Below, piece by piece: positions 47,405-57,101 of a stretch of 64,000 nt of DNA; position 1 is the stretch's first letter; every line of letters begins with the position of its first letter. Below the pieces are notes generated by a model. The model worked only from the letters and a program-made list of their open reading frames with translations. It did no database searches and was not told where the DNA came from. The position numbers were made by a program, and so were the translations under genes. Source of the DNA: Pedobacter jeongneungensis (GTDB lineage Bacteria > Bacteroidota > Bacteroidia > Sphingobacteriales > Sphingobacteriaceae); NCBI RefSeq assembly GCF_000633455.1, contig NZ_AYMG01000002.1, forward strand, positions 1 through 64,000. Reading direction: 5' to 3'.

Positions 47405-50059
47405 TTAGTTAATCATTATTTTAATATCTGCTTTTCTTGATGCTGGTAATACCTTCAAATCTATTAATTTTCCATTCTTTAATTGTCCTTCAACAGTGGT
47501 TTGGTAAGGCGCATAAAGTTTGAAATGCACATCCCAATCTTTAGGCCATGCAGGAAAAAGGTAAATTTTTTTACCATCTACCTGCAGTAGCATTTCCTGC
47601 AAACCGATCATACCTGATCCGCCCCAATTGTGGTCTGGCACCCAATCAAAACCTGGTCCCCAGAAGGCTGAGAATCTCCTTCCAGAGTCTTTTAATTTTG
47701 CTGTGGTTAATTTTGCCGCCTCTTCGGTTAAGCCCAATCTGGCTGCGAAAATATTATCCTGCTTCCAGCCTACATAACTGCGGAATTTCAATACATCCGT
47801 ATCATATTTAAAAGTATTGATAGCCGTATCCAAAGCGGGCTTTCCAACGCCATAAATTCCCCAGGGATATACCGGATACAACTGTGGGCTTTCTGTATTG
47901 TTAATGCGTTCCCAAAGTTTTGCCGGAGCAATTGTTGTGTGGCCGTCGAATACCCTAAAACTAATTGGTGGAATGGTTTTTAGCATTGCAGACCATTCTG
48001 CCTTTTGCTTTTCAGATAAATTGGGCTGCTCCAGAAGTCTTTCCAAAACGGTTTTTAAAGCTGCAATGGTTGAGGTGGAGTTATAGGCCATTTTATAAGT
48101 TTCGGCACCAGAGCCTGGATACAAAACCAAATGTCCATTGGCATCTAAAGCTTTTGCTCCGCGTTGTTTGGCCAAATAATTATAATGCTCTTTAAAAAAT
48201 GTCAAAGAACTTTCAATCAATGGAAGATATTTTTCGATGTGATTGCCATTATATCTTTCTGTTTCCAAAATCATCATACAAAATTCTAAAACGGTATCCC
48301 ATTCGTATTCCAGCCAGGCGTTATACTCCATGCCTTTGTTAAAATCAACAGGCCGTTTCCAGCCATATTCGGCAGGATTTGGTAATCCAAAATTTTCTAA
48401 TTGTTCGGTAAAACTGGCTCCTTTATGTTTCCAGGCAGATTCCGTTCTGATTTCAGCATTTTTTAACAAATTCAGGTAGAAATCGAACTGGGGCTTCATC
48501 ATTTCAAAATCACCACTTTTTAACATCGGCCAATAAACCAAACGCTGGTTTTGGGCGGTATGTGTTCCGCCTCCCCAGTTCCTGAAATCAGGTGTGTATT
48601 TTAAAGCGGTATCGGTAAGTTGTGGATCGAAAGTGAATAGGCCACCGTTGAATTTTGTAGGATATTTCCCAAAGGCATTGCAACCCAACATGTACCTGAA
48701 TAGCTGATAATTTTTAGCCGATTGATTAGCAGATTCATCTTTAGCATTAATATAAATGAAACTTCTTTTCCAGTAGTTATTCCACCATTTTATACTTGCT
48801 TTCTGGCTATTTTTGTTGTTTATAACATTTAAGCTTTGCTCCCATTGCTTTGCAGAGGTTGCTGTAACAGTATTTAATGTAATGGTGATATTGGTAGCAT
48901 TTGATGGCTTTTTACTTTTTAAGGTCCAGGCTTTAAATGGTGTACTTAGATAGATTCCATTATAATTCCCTGCCGGAATCAAATTATCACCTTGCATTTT
49001 TCCACCAAAAATCAGATCTTTTAAAGGATTGAATAATTCGGCCTTCCTGTCATCAAGACCTTGTTGTTTTACTGTAATATCGAATACGGTTTCAGGTTTA
49101 TTTTGATGGTAAAATTGAACGGAATTGTTTTTAAAAGCAATTTCATCTTTGAAGGTTTTTACAGTGCCCTGAGGTGCCCATTTATATGAGTTTTGGTTGT
49201 TCTCTTTACCTTTAGTGATGTGGTCTTCAAAACGCCAGCTTTCGTAACTGGCTTCTGTTGTGATTTTTTGACTGGATTTAATGTCCAAATGAATAACAGG
49301 ATTGAAAACATCTACCCAAACCTTGATTTTAGTATTTAAATTACCGTTTGCACCTGAAATTTGAGCATAACCATCTTCTAAGATGAGTTCTTGTTTGAAT
49401 GTTTTTCCTAAGAAAGGATTTGGGGATAATTTGAGTTTTACACGACCTAATTTGAGTAAGGTATTGTTCTCGTCGAAGGTACCACTTTTGGATAGGTAGA
49501 GGTAAACATTACCATTTTCTACCCAAAGGTTAAGGCCGATATCGCCACCACCAACGGGCATCGACTCTGAAGAATTAAGGCTTTGGGCGTTCCAAACCAC
49601 ATTAGGTGGGGATTTTTGCTGGCAAAAAGCATTTGATTGTATGTACCACGAAGACACGAAGAGCACAAAGAAAAGGTTAAGGTTTTTTGACCATTTAAGG
49701 AATTTAAGAACATTTAAGTTCTTAAATGAAATACTTAGTGTGCTTTGTGTCTTTGTGGTTATTCTTTTTTGGTGTATGGTATTTGACCACCTAAGGCACC
49801 TGAGCACACCTGAGGCATGGTTCAATAATTTTGACGATATAAGACATGTAAGAACATTTAAGTTCCTACATAAAATACTTTTTGCGATTTGTGCCTTTGT
49901 GGTTAATATTTTTTGGCATGTGGCATTTGACCACCTAAGGCACCTGAGCACACCTGAGGCATGATTCAAAAATTTTGACCATATAAGACATGTAAGAACA
50001 TTTAAGTTCCTAAATAAAATACTTCGTGCTCTTTGTGCCTTTGTGGTTAAAATCATCAT
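47405..50059 (-). CDS. DUF5703-domain glycoside hydrolase-like protein, exported
   Basis: The enzyme body starts near residue 150 with NVVWNAQSLNSSESMPVGGGDIGLN, the DUF5703 beta-sandwich, followed by an (alpha/alpha)6-barrel-like domain (such as WLEYEWDTVLEFCMMILETERYNG, VPDHNWGGSG), resembling the GH95-type clan. A signal-peptide-like stretch, LNLFFVLFVSSWYIQSNAFC, lies just before it. The first ~128 residues are encoded by two full and one partial copy of a 144-base repeat. No ATG lies between the repeats and the signal peptide, so the start is uncertain. The ATG at 50059 overlaps the upstream stop by one base (TAATG). Confidence 0.75.
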   Translation of the reverse strand: MMILTTKAQRARSILFRNLNVLTCLIWSKFLNHASGVLRCLRWSNATCQKILTTKAQIAKSILCRNLNVLTCLISSKLLNHASGVLRCLRWSNTIHQKRITTKTQSTLSISFKNLNVLKFLKWSKNLNLFFVLFVSSWYIQSNAFCQQKSPPNVVWNAQSLNSSESMPVGGGDIGLNLWVENGNVYLYLSKSGTFDENNTLLKLGRVKLKLSPNPFLGKTFKQELILEDGYAQISGANGNLNTKIKVWVDVFNPVIHLDIKSSQKITTEASYESWRFEDHITKGKENNQNSYKWAPQGTVKTFKDEIAFKNNSVQFYHQNKPETVFDITVKQQGLDDRKAELFNPLKDLIFGGKMQGDNLIPAGNYNGIYLSTPFKAWTLKSKKPSNATNITITLNTVTATSAKQWEQSLNVINNKNSQKASIKWWNNYWKRSFIYINAKDESANQSAKNYQLFRYMLGCNAFGKYPTKFNGGLFTFDPQLTDTALKYTPDFRNWGGGTHTAQNQRLVYWPMLKSGDFEMMKPQFDFYLNLLKNAEIRTESAWKHKGASFTEQLENFGLPNPAEYGWKRPVDFNKGMEYNAWLEYEWDTVLEFCMMILETERYNGNHIEKYLPLIESSLTFFKEHYNYLAKQRGAKALDANGHLVLYPGSGAETYKMAYNSTSTIAALKTVLERLLEQPNLSEKQKAEWSAMLKTIPPISFRVFDGHTTIAPAKLWERINNTESPQLYPVYPWGIYGVGKPALDTAINTFKYDTDVLKFRSYVGWKQDNIFAARLGLTEEAAKLTTAKLKDSGRRFSAFWGPGFDWVPDHNWGGSGMIGLQEMLLQVDGKKIYLFPAWPKDWDVHFKLYAPYQTTVEGQLKNGKLIDLKVLPASRKADIKIMIN
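49676..50053 (-). repeat. 144-base tandem repeat read through in frame
   Basis: Copies at 50053-49910 and 49909-49766 and a partial copy at 49765-49676. Each encodes 48 residues beginning LTTKAQ and containing RNLNVLTCLI and HASGVLRCLRWSN, with no stop codon. The composition (ACCACAAAGGCACAAAG motif) is typical of Bacteroidota intergenic repeats rather than of protein-coding DNA. Confidence 0.85.
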
Positions 50060-51486
50060 TAGTTATCCCAATCATCGGTGCGGAAAGAGGAAACGGGTAA
50101 ACCATCGTTCCCAAATAAATCGCCGGTTACAAAATCTTTAAAGGCATAACGAACAGCTACCGGTACCTTAACCTGCTCTGCTGAAACGGTAATGATACTA
50201 CCAGTTATAGTTGCTTTTGCGGAGTAAAATTTATGATCAGCCCCAGCTACTTCGAATAAGACCAGTTCTTTCCCGAATGAAGTTAATCCATTTGCTACAT
50301 TTTGAAACTTGATTACCGCTTTATTTTTATCGACCGTGAAAGAATCATAGGTTGGACTTAATGCGCCAAAACCTTTTATGCCGTAAGTTTGGGCCAATGC
50401 CAGGTAAGCTAAACGTGTTCCGCCCTGTTTTTTGTTGGCGGGATGGATTGATTTTTCCTCCCCAATATCCATTAAAACTGCCATCCCCGAATTTGGAATT
50501 TTAGTTAAGGATTTGCGTTGCGCATCTCTTAAAAAGGCTGAATTGAATTTACCTCCTACGTGATAAGGTGGCAATTGGGCGTAATTATAAGGCGCTATCT
50601 GTGCGTAATAAAATGGAAACTCTCCATTATCCCAGTTTTTTCTCCAGGATGAAACCATTGCAGGGAATAAATTTTCGTAGCGGTCTGGGCGTTCGTAATT
50701 CGATTCTCCCTGATACCAGATGGCACCTTTGATGCCATAGCCGATTACCGGATAAAGCATACCATTGTATAAAGTTGTGGGTGTTCTGCTTACTTCTTTT
50801 ATGGTGTCTGTTTTTGAAGGGATTTTAACCTCAGGGAATGCTTTTAAATCTTCTGGCGACATCCAGGCCTCGATTGTAGAACCGCCATAACTATTGTTGA
50901 TGATCCCGATAGGAACATGTAACATTTCGCTTAATAACGAACCAAAATAATAGGCAGTAGCACTGAAATTCGAAACGGTTTCAGGCGCAGCTAATTTCCA
51001 TTGTGAAGGTTTGCTGTTTTCTTGTCGTTCGGTGATGGAAGAACGAGGAACAGTATAAAGCCTGATGTCTCTATTGGTTGATTTTAAAATTGCTTCATTT
51101 GAACCAATTATAGGCTGACTTTTAAAGCCTTTCATGGGCATTTCCATGTTTGATTGGCCACCACAGAACCAAACTTCTCCAATCAGGATATCGGTTAAAA
51201 CGAGTTTCTCTCCATCATTTAATTCAATATTATAGGGGCCACCGGCTGATGGTGTAGCAACTTTTACTTTCCATTTACCCGCCTGATCAGATGTAATCGT
51301 GTAGTTCTGTTTGTTCCAGGAGGTATTGACTTTTACTTTGGTAGAAGGCTTGGTCCAGCCCCATATTGCAACATTGCTTTGTTGCTGTAACACCATGTGA
51401 TCGGTAAAAATCGATGCAGGTTTAACTGTTGCAGATGCTATAAAGCAACAGGTTAGGTTTAAGAATATGATGAGTTTTAGTTTCAT
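50059..51486 (-). CDS. Sialate O-acetylesterase-like SGNH hydrolase, exported
   Basis: 475 residues with a signal peptide (LIIFLNLTCCFIASATV). The SGNH/GDSL esterase has its nucleophile serine in VWFCGGQSNMEMP and the conserved GAIWYQGESNY. The N-terminal Ig-like sandwich (FTDHMVLQQQSNVAIWGWTKP) is typical. It removes acetyl groups from glycans, here probably pectic or hemicellulosic sugars. It is part of the glycosidase operon; its stop overlaps the next gene's ATG. Confidence 0.85.
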   Translation of the reverse strand: MKLKLIIFLNLTCCFIASATVKPASIFTDHMVLQQQSNVAIWGWTKPSTKVKVNTSWNKQNYTITSDQAGKWKVKVATPSAGGPYNIELNDGEKLVLTDILIGEVWFCGGQSNMEMPMKGFKSQPIIGSNEAILKSTNRDIRLYTVPRSSITERQENSKPSQWKLAAPETVSNFSATAYYFGSLLSEMLHVPIGIINNSYGGSTIEAWMSPEDLKAFPEVKIPSKTDTIKEVSRTPTTLYNGMLYPVIGYGIKGAIWYQGESNYERPDRYENLFPAMVSSWRKNWDNGEFPFYYAQIAPYNYAQLPPYHVGGKFNSAFLRDAQRKSLTKIPNSGMAVLMDIGEEKSIHPANKKQGGTRLAYLALAQTYGIKGFGALSPTYDSFTVDKNKAVIKFQNVANGLTSFGKELVLFEVAGADHKFYSAKATITGSIITVSAEQVKVPVAVRYAFKDFVTGDLFGNDGLPVSSFRTDDWDN

Positions 51487-51517
51487 TTGTTTTTTCTTTA
51501 TTTCTTTATAAAATGAT

Positions 51518-51641
51518 CGTCATTCCCGCGCAGGCGGGAACCACGCAGGGCTCAGCGAAGCTAATCTTAATGCAACCTACAGCCCCTACCAAGGCATTAG
51601 GATTCCCAATCAACCCGATAGCTATCGGGTTGGGAATGACG
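51518..51641. repeat. Palindromic repeat (CGTCATTCCC family)
   Basis: CGTCATTCCC and GGGAATGACG bound the element, with GCAGGCGGG and CCGATAGCTATCGG parts inside. A copy lies at 62496-62565. It fills the gap between the GH127 and esterase genes. Confidence 0.8.
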
Positions 51642-51653
51642 CCCCCTATTACA

Positions 51654-53678
51654 TCATCTACTCACTGGTAACCAAACCGACATTTCAGAGTGGCCCCGGT
51701 TTCCCCAGGCAAAGTATGGTACCAGTTTTATTTCAGTGGCTGCATTTTCATTATCTATGGGCCTGTACAATACATTTTTCCAGTTGTTTGGCGCTATGAT
51801 TTTTGCATTTCCTACTAAACTCATCATTGCAGCCCCGTCGATATTAATGGGTTTAACTTCAAATTTGGTTGAAGCCGGAATAAAAGCATTAAAAATACTT
51901 TTACCAGGTAAATCAGTTGATTCCAAGCAGTAAACAATCGGTCCGCGTTTTACGGCTACCTGGTTTTTGTTTTCTTCAACCAGTGGATTAGCTTCAATCA
52001 AAGTAGCTTCCATTGGGAGATTTAGTTCCACCACATCGCCCTTTTTCCAAACGCGGCTGATTTCTGCATAAGTTCCGGAAATGGCTTTAATATTTTCAGT
52101 TTTTCCATTAATGGTGATCTGTGCATCATGCGTCCATGACGGGATTCTTAAAAATAATGAATAAGCTTTATTTCCTATTTCTTTAATATTGATTTTGATC
52201 TTCCCATCCCAGGGGTAATTGGTTTCCTGGGATAAAGAAATTTTCTGACCGTTAGTTAATGTAGTACTTAAGTTATTGCCGCCATATAAATTGAACCACA
52301 ATCCTTTATCTGAAGTAGTATAAGCGTAATTACTTACTTCTGCGATTGTCCTCACCACATTTGGCGGACAACAATTGGATAATGCGATGTAAGGTACCCT
52401 ATCTTTCGACCAGCGTTGTTTAAAAGGTAAATCGTCTGATTGGGCCAGTGGATTGGTGTACAAAAAGTTCTTTCCATCCAAACTAATTCCAGACAAAACG
52501 CTGTTGTACAAAGCCAGTTCCATTACATCAGCATATTTGGCATCGCCCGTAATCTGCAACATGCGCCAGTTCCAAAGTACGTTACCGATGTTGGCACAGG
52601 TTTCGTTATGTGCAGTAAAATTTGGCAATTGAAAATCACGACCGAAAGCCTGGTGGATTTTCTGCACGTCGGCCGGATTATATGACGTTCCATCGGGAGA
52701 AGTGCCATCGTAAAGTGAACCACAGCCTCCCGTGATGTACATTTTATGCTGATTGACATCATCCCACATTAAATTTAAAGTATTTAAAAGCGAATCCTTA
52801 CCCGTTTCGGCATATAAATCAGCTACGCCGGCATAAAGGTAGTTTGCGCGTACGGCATGGCCCATGGCTTTGGTTTGCTGCAAAAAAGGAATCCGATCCT
52901 GGTTGTCATCTGTGCCATCATCAATTTTTCCTTTAATCGCAATTAAATGCTGCGCCAGTTCTAAATAACGAGGATCTTTAGTGGTACGGTACATTTCTAC
53001 CACACCCATGTAATGTGAAGGACATATTGCATTTCTTGCCAAAGTTGGTGATGCCGATTTATAGAAATTATATAAATAATCGGTTGCCTTTTTAGCAATG
53101 TTAAGCAGTGTCATTTTTCCTGTTGCACGGTAATGGATGCAGCCTGCCGTCATTAAATGGCCAATATTATATGATTCGAAGCTTAAACGATCTTGAAACT
53201 GGTTTTTAGAGCCTGTTTTACGCTGCTCAATCATTGCTTTAGTATAGATATAACCATCTTCGCGTTGCGATTTCCCAATCACCACAATGGCCTTATCCAT
53301 CATTTCGTTCAGCTTTGGATTTTTCGTTGAGGCATATAAAACGGCCACGGCCTCTAAAGTCTTGTAATAATCGCCATCATGAAACGAGGGACCTGCGTGT
53401 GATCCGGTATCTAATCCTGCGGCAATTTTGAAATTTTCAAAAGCATGACTGATTTTCGGATCATTATAAATGGCCCACATATTGGGCACCATGGTTTCTG
53501 TTGCTACTTTGAAACGGTCGGCCCAAAAACCTTTTGTCCAGGTTACATCTGCCATATTGATGCTGTGCAATTTCGCGTAAGGAGAATTTGATGTATTGAC
53601 CAAAGCCTTATCTTGTGCCTGCACGCAGAGCGAGGTGAAACACAATGTTATAAATACGCTATTTTTTAATGCTTTCAT
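51654..53678 (-). CDS. GH127 family glycosidase (beta-L-arabinofuranosidase type)
   Basis: 674 residues with a signal peptide (MKALKNSVFITLCFTSLCVQAQ). Family hallmarks are the zinc-cysteine pair in LSNCCPPNVVRTI, the cysteine in NETCANIGNVLWNWRML, and ITGGCGSLYDGTSPDG upstream. In GH127 a cysteine coordinated by zinc is the nucleophile. Known members release L-arabinofuranose; GH127/DUF1680 has several related specificities. It lies 3 bases downstream of the GH106-like gene. Confidence 0.88.
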   Translation of the reverse strand: MKALKNSVFITLCFTSLCVQAQDKALVNTSNSPYAKLHSINMADVTWTKGFWADRFKVATETMVPNMWAIYNDPKISHAFENFKIAAGLDTGSHAGPSFHDGDYYKTLEAVAVLYASTKNPKLNEMMDKAIVVIGKSQREDGYIYTKAMIEQRKTGSKNQFQDRLSFESYNIGHLMTAGCIHYRATGKMTLLNIAKKATDYLYNFYKSASPTLARNAICPSHYMGVVEMYRTTKDPRYLELAQHLIAIKGKIDDGTDDNQDRIPFLQQTKAMGHAVRANYLYAGVADLYAETGKDSLLNTLNLMWDDVNQHKMYITGGCGSLYDGTSPDGTSYNPADVQKIHQAFGRDFQLPNFTAHNETCANIGNVLWNWRMLQITGDAKYADVMELALYNSVLSGISLDGKNFLYTNPLAQSDDLPFKQRWSKDRVPYIALSNCCPPNVVRTIAEVSNYAYTTSDKGLWFNLYGGNNLSTTLTNGQKISLSQETNYPWDGKIKINIKEIGNKAYSLFLRIPSWTHDAQITINGKTENIKAISGTYAEISRVWKKGDVVELNLPMEATLIEANPLVEENKNQVAVKRGPIVYCLESTDLPGKSIFNAFIPASTKFEVKPINIDGAAMMSLVGNAKIIAPNNWKNVLYRPIDNENAATEIKLVPYFAWGNRGHSEMSVWLPVSR

Positions 53679-53681
53679 ATC

Positions 53682-56600
53682 TTATTTTTCTTCCACTTGA
53701 ATCAACACCGGGCCCAATAATCCAGCAGGATTTAATGATTTTCCTTCCAAACGGAAAGGTGTGGTAGTTTTAGTAACCCTCTTATCTTCTGGTAATTTAC
53801 TATCGCCGATTAAACGGTTAGCCCAAGTATTGGTAACTTCGATTTCTATTTTGTTATCGCCCTGTTTTATGGCTTTGCTGATATCCAATCGGTGTGGTGC
53901 AGTCCATAAGGTGCCACAGTTGATGCCATTGATTTTTACTTCAGCAATACTGTAAAATTGGCCTAAATCAATCCATGTTTTATCATTCGGATTTCCATTG
54001 AAATTGAACGTTTTGGTGTAAACAGCTGTTCCGGAATAATATTTAACCAAACTATCCGTGTTTGTTGTCCAATCGGTTAAATCGTTAAAAGTTACTGGCT
54101 TTGATGGTCCTCCATAAGATGTATCGAATTTTGCCTGCCAGGATTGAGAAATATCCTGAATAGATCTAAAATTGGACCAGTTGTTTCCTTTGTCTAATTG
54201 AGTTTCGTTTGTTGGTTTGTCGAAAATTAAAAATATGGATTGATTTGCAGCGAGCTTTAATTCAAAACTTGTTCCTCCACTCCAAGCAAACCATTTACTT
54301 AGGGATTTAGTTTGATTTGAAACTGCATCGTATATAATTGGAATTCTATTCTTTATACGTGAAGTAAAATAAATTTGACGTTCTAAATTTTCTTGATTCG
54401 AAATAAAGTAAATATCTTTTGCTTCAGATTTCCTATGAGTGAAAGCAATATTTTTGGCAAATAAGAATAATGAATCTGTAGGAGTTTCTCGTATATCTAA
54501 ATCTGGTCCAAGCCCAATTTTACTAAAACTTTCAATATAAAGTGGTGCTTTTACTATAGAACCAATTTTCAAAAATTTTGTCCAAAGTGGATGTGGACCG
54601 TTAGGTAATTCAACAAAAGCTCCATCCCATATTTCTTGGACAGCCTTATGAAATACTGCCTGATTAACCTGCTTAATTCCAGATTGATATAGCGGCTTAT
54701 CTCCAATAATCACTTTAGCTCCTGCCTTAGTCAGTTCCGAAAGTTTTTTAACTACTTCGTAGCTCATGTACTGGTAATTCGGGTTCATTTTCATATTGCC
54801 CGGTATCACCAAAACTTTATATGTTGCACCACTTTCGAACACCACATTTCCATCTTTAACGATGGCTGTTTTTAGAACATCGGGATTAAAACTATCATAA
54901 GCATAACCACGCAGAGGATTCACCCAATTTTCGGGATCGGCCATGTTTGCAGAATGGGTAACTCCTGCCGGAATCTGCCGCAATGGCTCTCCAACATTTG
55001 CCAGGCGTTTTTTTTCAGCTTCTACCACATTAGCACCAAAAATACCTGGTAGGGTTTCAACTAATCGGTCAGGCAAAACTGAACGGCGTGGTAATTCTTC
55101 ACCAGTAAAAACGGCGATATCTACAACAGGTTTTCCTTGTTGTAGCAAGTTCTGCGTTCTTTCAGCATAATCTATCCATGCTTTTCCGGCCTTCCACCAG
55201 GTTTGGTCACGCTGGAAATATAAACCTATACCGTCTAGGGTCATTCCAGGTTTCCTATCCGTCCATGGATTGTGTGTAAAAACATGATAGACGAGTTTAT
55301 TGATCCCAAGGGCATAATTTCGATCCTGCAGGGTTTTCATATTGGCCGGACTTTCATTCCAGTCCATTCGGACCGTGGTAAAAGCCTCGGCCTGGATAAT
55401 GTTTTTACCATAAATATGTGCTCCGGAAATAGCATCTAGCATATCATTCGGTTTGTCGTGTGTCGGGCTGTTTAACCAAAACTCGCCCATGGGTACATCA
55501 ACTGTTTTGTAATGCATCAATCCATCACTCATCATGGTTGGTGCAATGCTTTCTGCGGTAAAAGTTACGCCCTGCTCCTTTGCCAGTTTTGCCAGGGTTT
55601 TATAAAATTGATCGACAACCAATTCAGAGATGGTTTTTCTGACATCATAAAGGAAATTTTCAGAAACTGAAGCATTTTCTATAGGCAAACCGGTCATGAT
55701 GGGCAGATAGGGCGTTAAATCGTAACCCCTGCGTTTTAAAAACTCGGCTTTAAACACCGGCGACCAATTCTGACTGCCGCATTCCCAACTATCTACATGG
55801 AAAACGCTTAAAACTTTCTTTGCAATTTCGGGTCCGCCATGTTTTAAAGCTTCTCCATACCAATTGTTGAATTGTAGTTTTACCGCTTCGGGATTGAATT
55901 TGTCGCATTCTAAACCCTTTCCACCACCACCTGTTGCGTTGGTATGCCCGGTTGAAGTATGGCCTATTCTCAGAATGGTCCAGTTGCCTTTTGGTGCTTT
56001 CCAGTTTAAGGTTCCGTCCGGATTTAATTTGTTGGTTAGATTAATGATCTTATTCAATGGCACACAAAGATTTTTAGCAATTTCAGCTTCGGTGCTTCTT
56101 TTGCTGATTCGCCAAACTGAACCATTCTTGCCTTCGAACTGGTTAATCTGTGCTTCAGAAGATAACTCCAGATTTACCAATTTTAAAGAAGGTTTCCATT
56201 TGGCTGCATCCAGATCCTCTGAACCTGGCTCCGAACCCTTTTTATCATAAACAAACCTGAAAAATTTTGCTGTGGTGGTTACAATTGAATGCGTTACATC
56301 TTCATCGGTATCCTGCCATCCATGTCGCGGGGCTTCCAACCTGCCTACGGAGCGGAAAACTTTACCATCATCGCTCACCTCAATAGCTAAACGTTGTGCC
56401 TGATAGTTATTTCCACTGACTTTAATGGTGACTGTTCTGCAGGTGAAAGGTTTTTCGAATTCGTATTGAACGTAACAAGGTTCATTTGAACCGAAGTTTT
56501 TCTTATTACCTTGTTGCACTAAACCTGTGGCATCGGCTCCATTACTTGCTGTAATTTTAGGAATAACAGTTCGTGTTGAAATGCTTTCGCCAATTGGTGA

Positions 56601-57101
56601 AGGGTAAGCGTAAACGGCAATATCTTTATAATAATTTTCGTTCGATTCTGGTTGAGGTAAGTTGATCTTATTATCTGTATTACTGATATTTATTTTTGAC
56701 CAAACCACTTTCTGCATGGAAAGTTCCGGCGTTATCCATGGGCCACCTGCTAAAGCAAAACCATCACTTACGTGCATGCCCAGTTTCAGGTTTAAACGTT
56801 TGGCTTCACTCATGGCAAATTCAACCATTTTCCACCATTCTGGTGTAAGTTGAACTGCAGATGGTGAATAAGCTGGTACTTTATCAGGACCTTGAATGCT
56901 CATTAAATATGCACCTCCAATACCATTTGATTTCATGGCTTCCAGATCAGCGGTAATGCCGGCTTTTGAAACTGCTCCTTTAACCCAATACCAAAATACC
57001 CAGGGTTTTGCATTTTCATTTTGTTGCGCGAAAAGGTTTGCTGAAAAGTGAAGACTGATCAGTATGAAGCATAAAACCCTGATATTTTTAGAAATGATCA
57101 T
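53682..57101 (-). CDS. GH106-like alpha-L-rhamnosidase family glycosidase
   Basis: 1139 residues with a signal peptide (ILISLHFSANLFAQ). The N-terminal barrel opens with KPWVFWYWVKGAVSKAGITADLEAM and continues with the conserved HVDSWECGSQNW and FTAESIAP blocks, in which acidic residues are probably catalytic. Galactose-binding-like sandwich domains occur inside (FRFVYDKKGSEPGS) and at the C terminus (NTWANRLIGDSKLPEDKR). Such enzymes cut L-rhamnose from rhamnogalacturonan or complex glycans. The start ATG overlaps the stop of the transporter gene by one base. Confidence 0.82.
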   Translation of the reverse strand: MIISKNIRVLCFILISLHFSANLFAQQNENAKPWVFWYWVKGAVSKAGITADLEAMKSNGIGGAYLMSIQGPDKVPAYSPSAVQLTPEWWKMVEFAMSEAKRLNLKLGMHVSDGFALAGGPWITPELSMQKVVWSKINISNTDNKINLPQPESNENYYKDIAVYAYPSPIGESISTRTVIPKITASNGADATGLVQQGNKKNFGSNEPCYVQYEFEKPFTCRTVTIKVSGNNYQAQRLAIEVSDDGKVFRSVGRLEAPRHGWQDTDEDVTHSIVTTTAKFFRFVYDKKGSEPGSEDLDAAKWKPSLKLVNLELSSEAQINQFEGKNGSVWRISKRSTEAEIAKNLCVPLNKIINLTNKLNPDGTLNWKAPKGNWTILRIGHTSTGHTNATGGGGKGLECDKFNPEAVKLQFNNWYGEALKHGGPEIAKKVLSVFHVDSWECGSQNWSPVFKAEFLKRRGYDLTPYLPIMTGLPIENASVSENFLYDVRKTISELVVDQFYKTLAKLAKEQGVTFTAESIAPTMMSDGLMHYKTVDVPMGEFWLNSPTHDKPNDMLDAISGAHIYGKNIIQAEAFTTVRMDWNESPANMKTLQDRNYALGINKLVYHVFTHNPWTDRKPGMTLDGIGLYFQRDQTWWKAGKAWIDYAERTQNLLQQGKPVVDIAVFTGEELPRRSVLPDRLVETLPGIFGANVVEAEKKRLANVGEPLRQIPAGVTHSANMADPENWVNPLRGYAYDSFNPDVLKTAIVKDGNVVFESGATYKVLVIPGNMKMNPNYQYMSYEVVKKLSELTKAGAKVIIGDKPLYQSGIKQVNQAVFHKAVQEIWDGAFVELPNGPHPLWTKFLKIGSIVKAPLYIESFSKIGLGPDLDIRETPTDSLFLFAKNIAFTHRKSEAKDIYFISNQENLERQIYFTSRIKNRIPIIYDAVSNQTKSLSKWFAWSGGTSFELKLAANQSIFLIFDKPTNETQLDKGNNWSNFRSIQDISQSWQAKFDTSYGGPSKPVTFNDLTDWTTNTDSLVKYYSGTAVYTKTFNFNGNPNDKTWIDLGQFYSIAEVKINGINCGTLWTAPHRLDISKAIKQGDNKIEIEVTNTWANRLIGDSKLPEDKRVTKTTTPFRLEGKSLNPAGLLGPVLIQVEEK

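Noticed and set aside
49641-49964. A 107-codon plus-strand frame opposite the DUF5703 gene
   Set aside because: It lies entirely within the 144-base repeat region on the opposite strand and has no protein-like motif.
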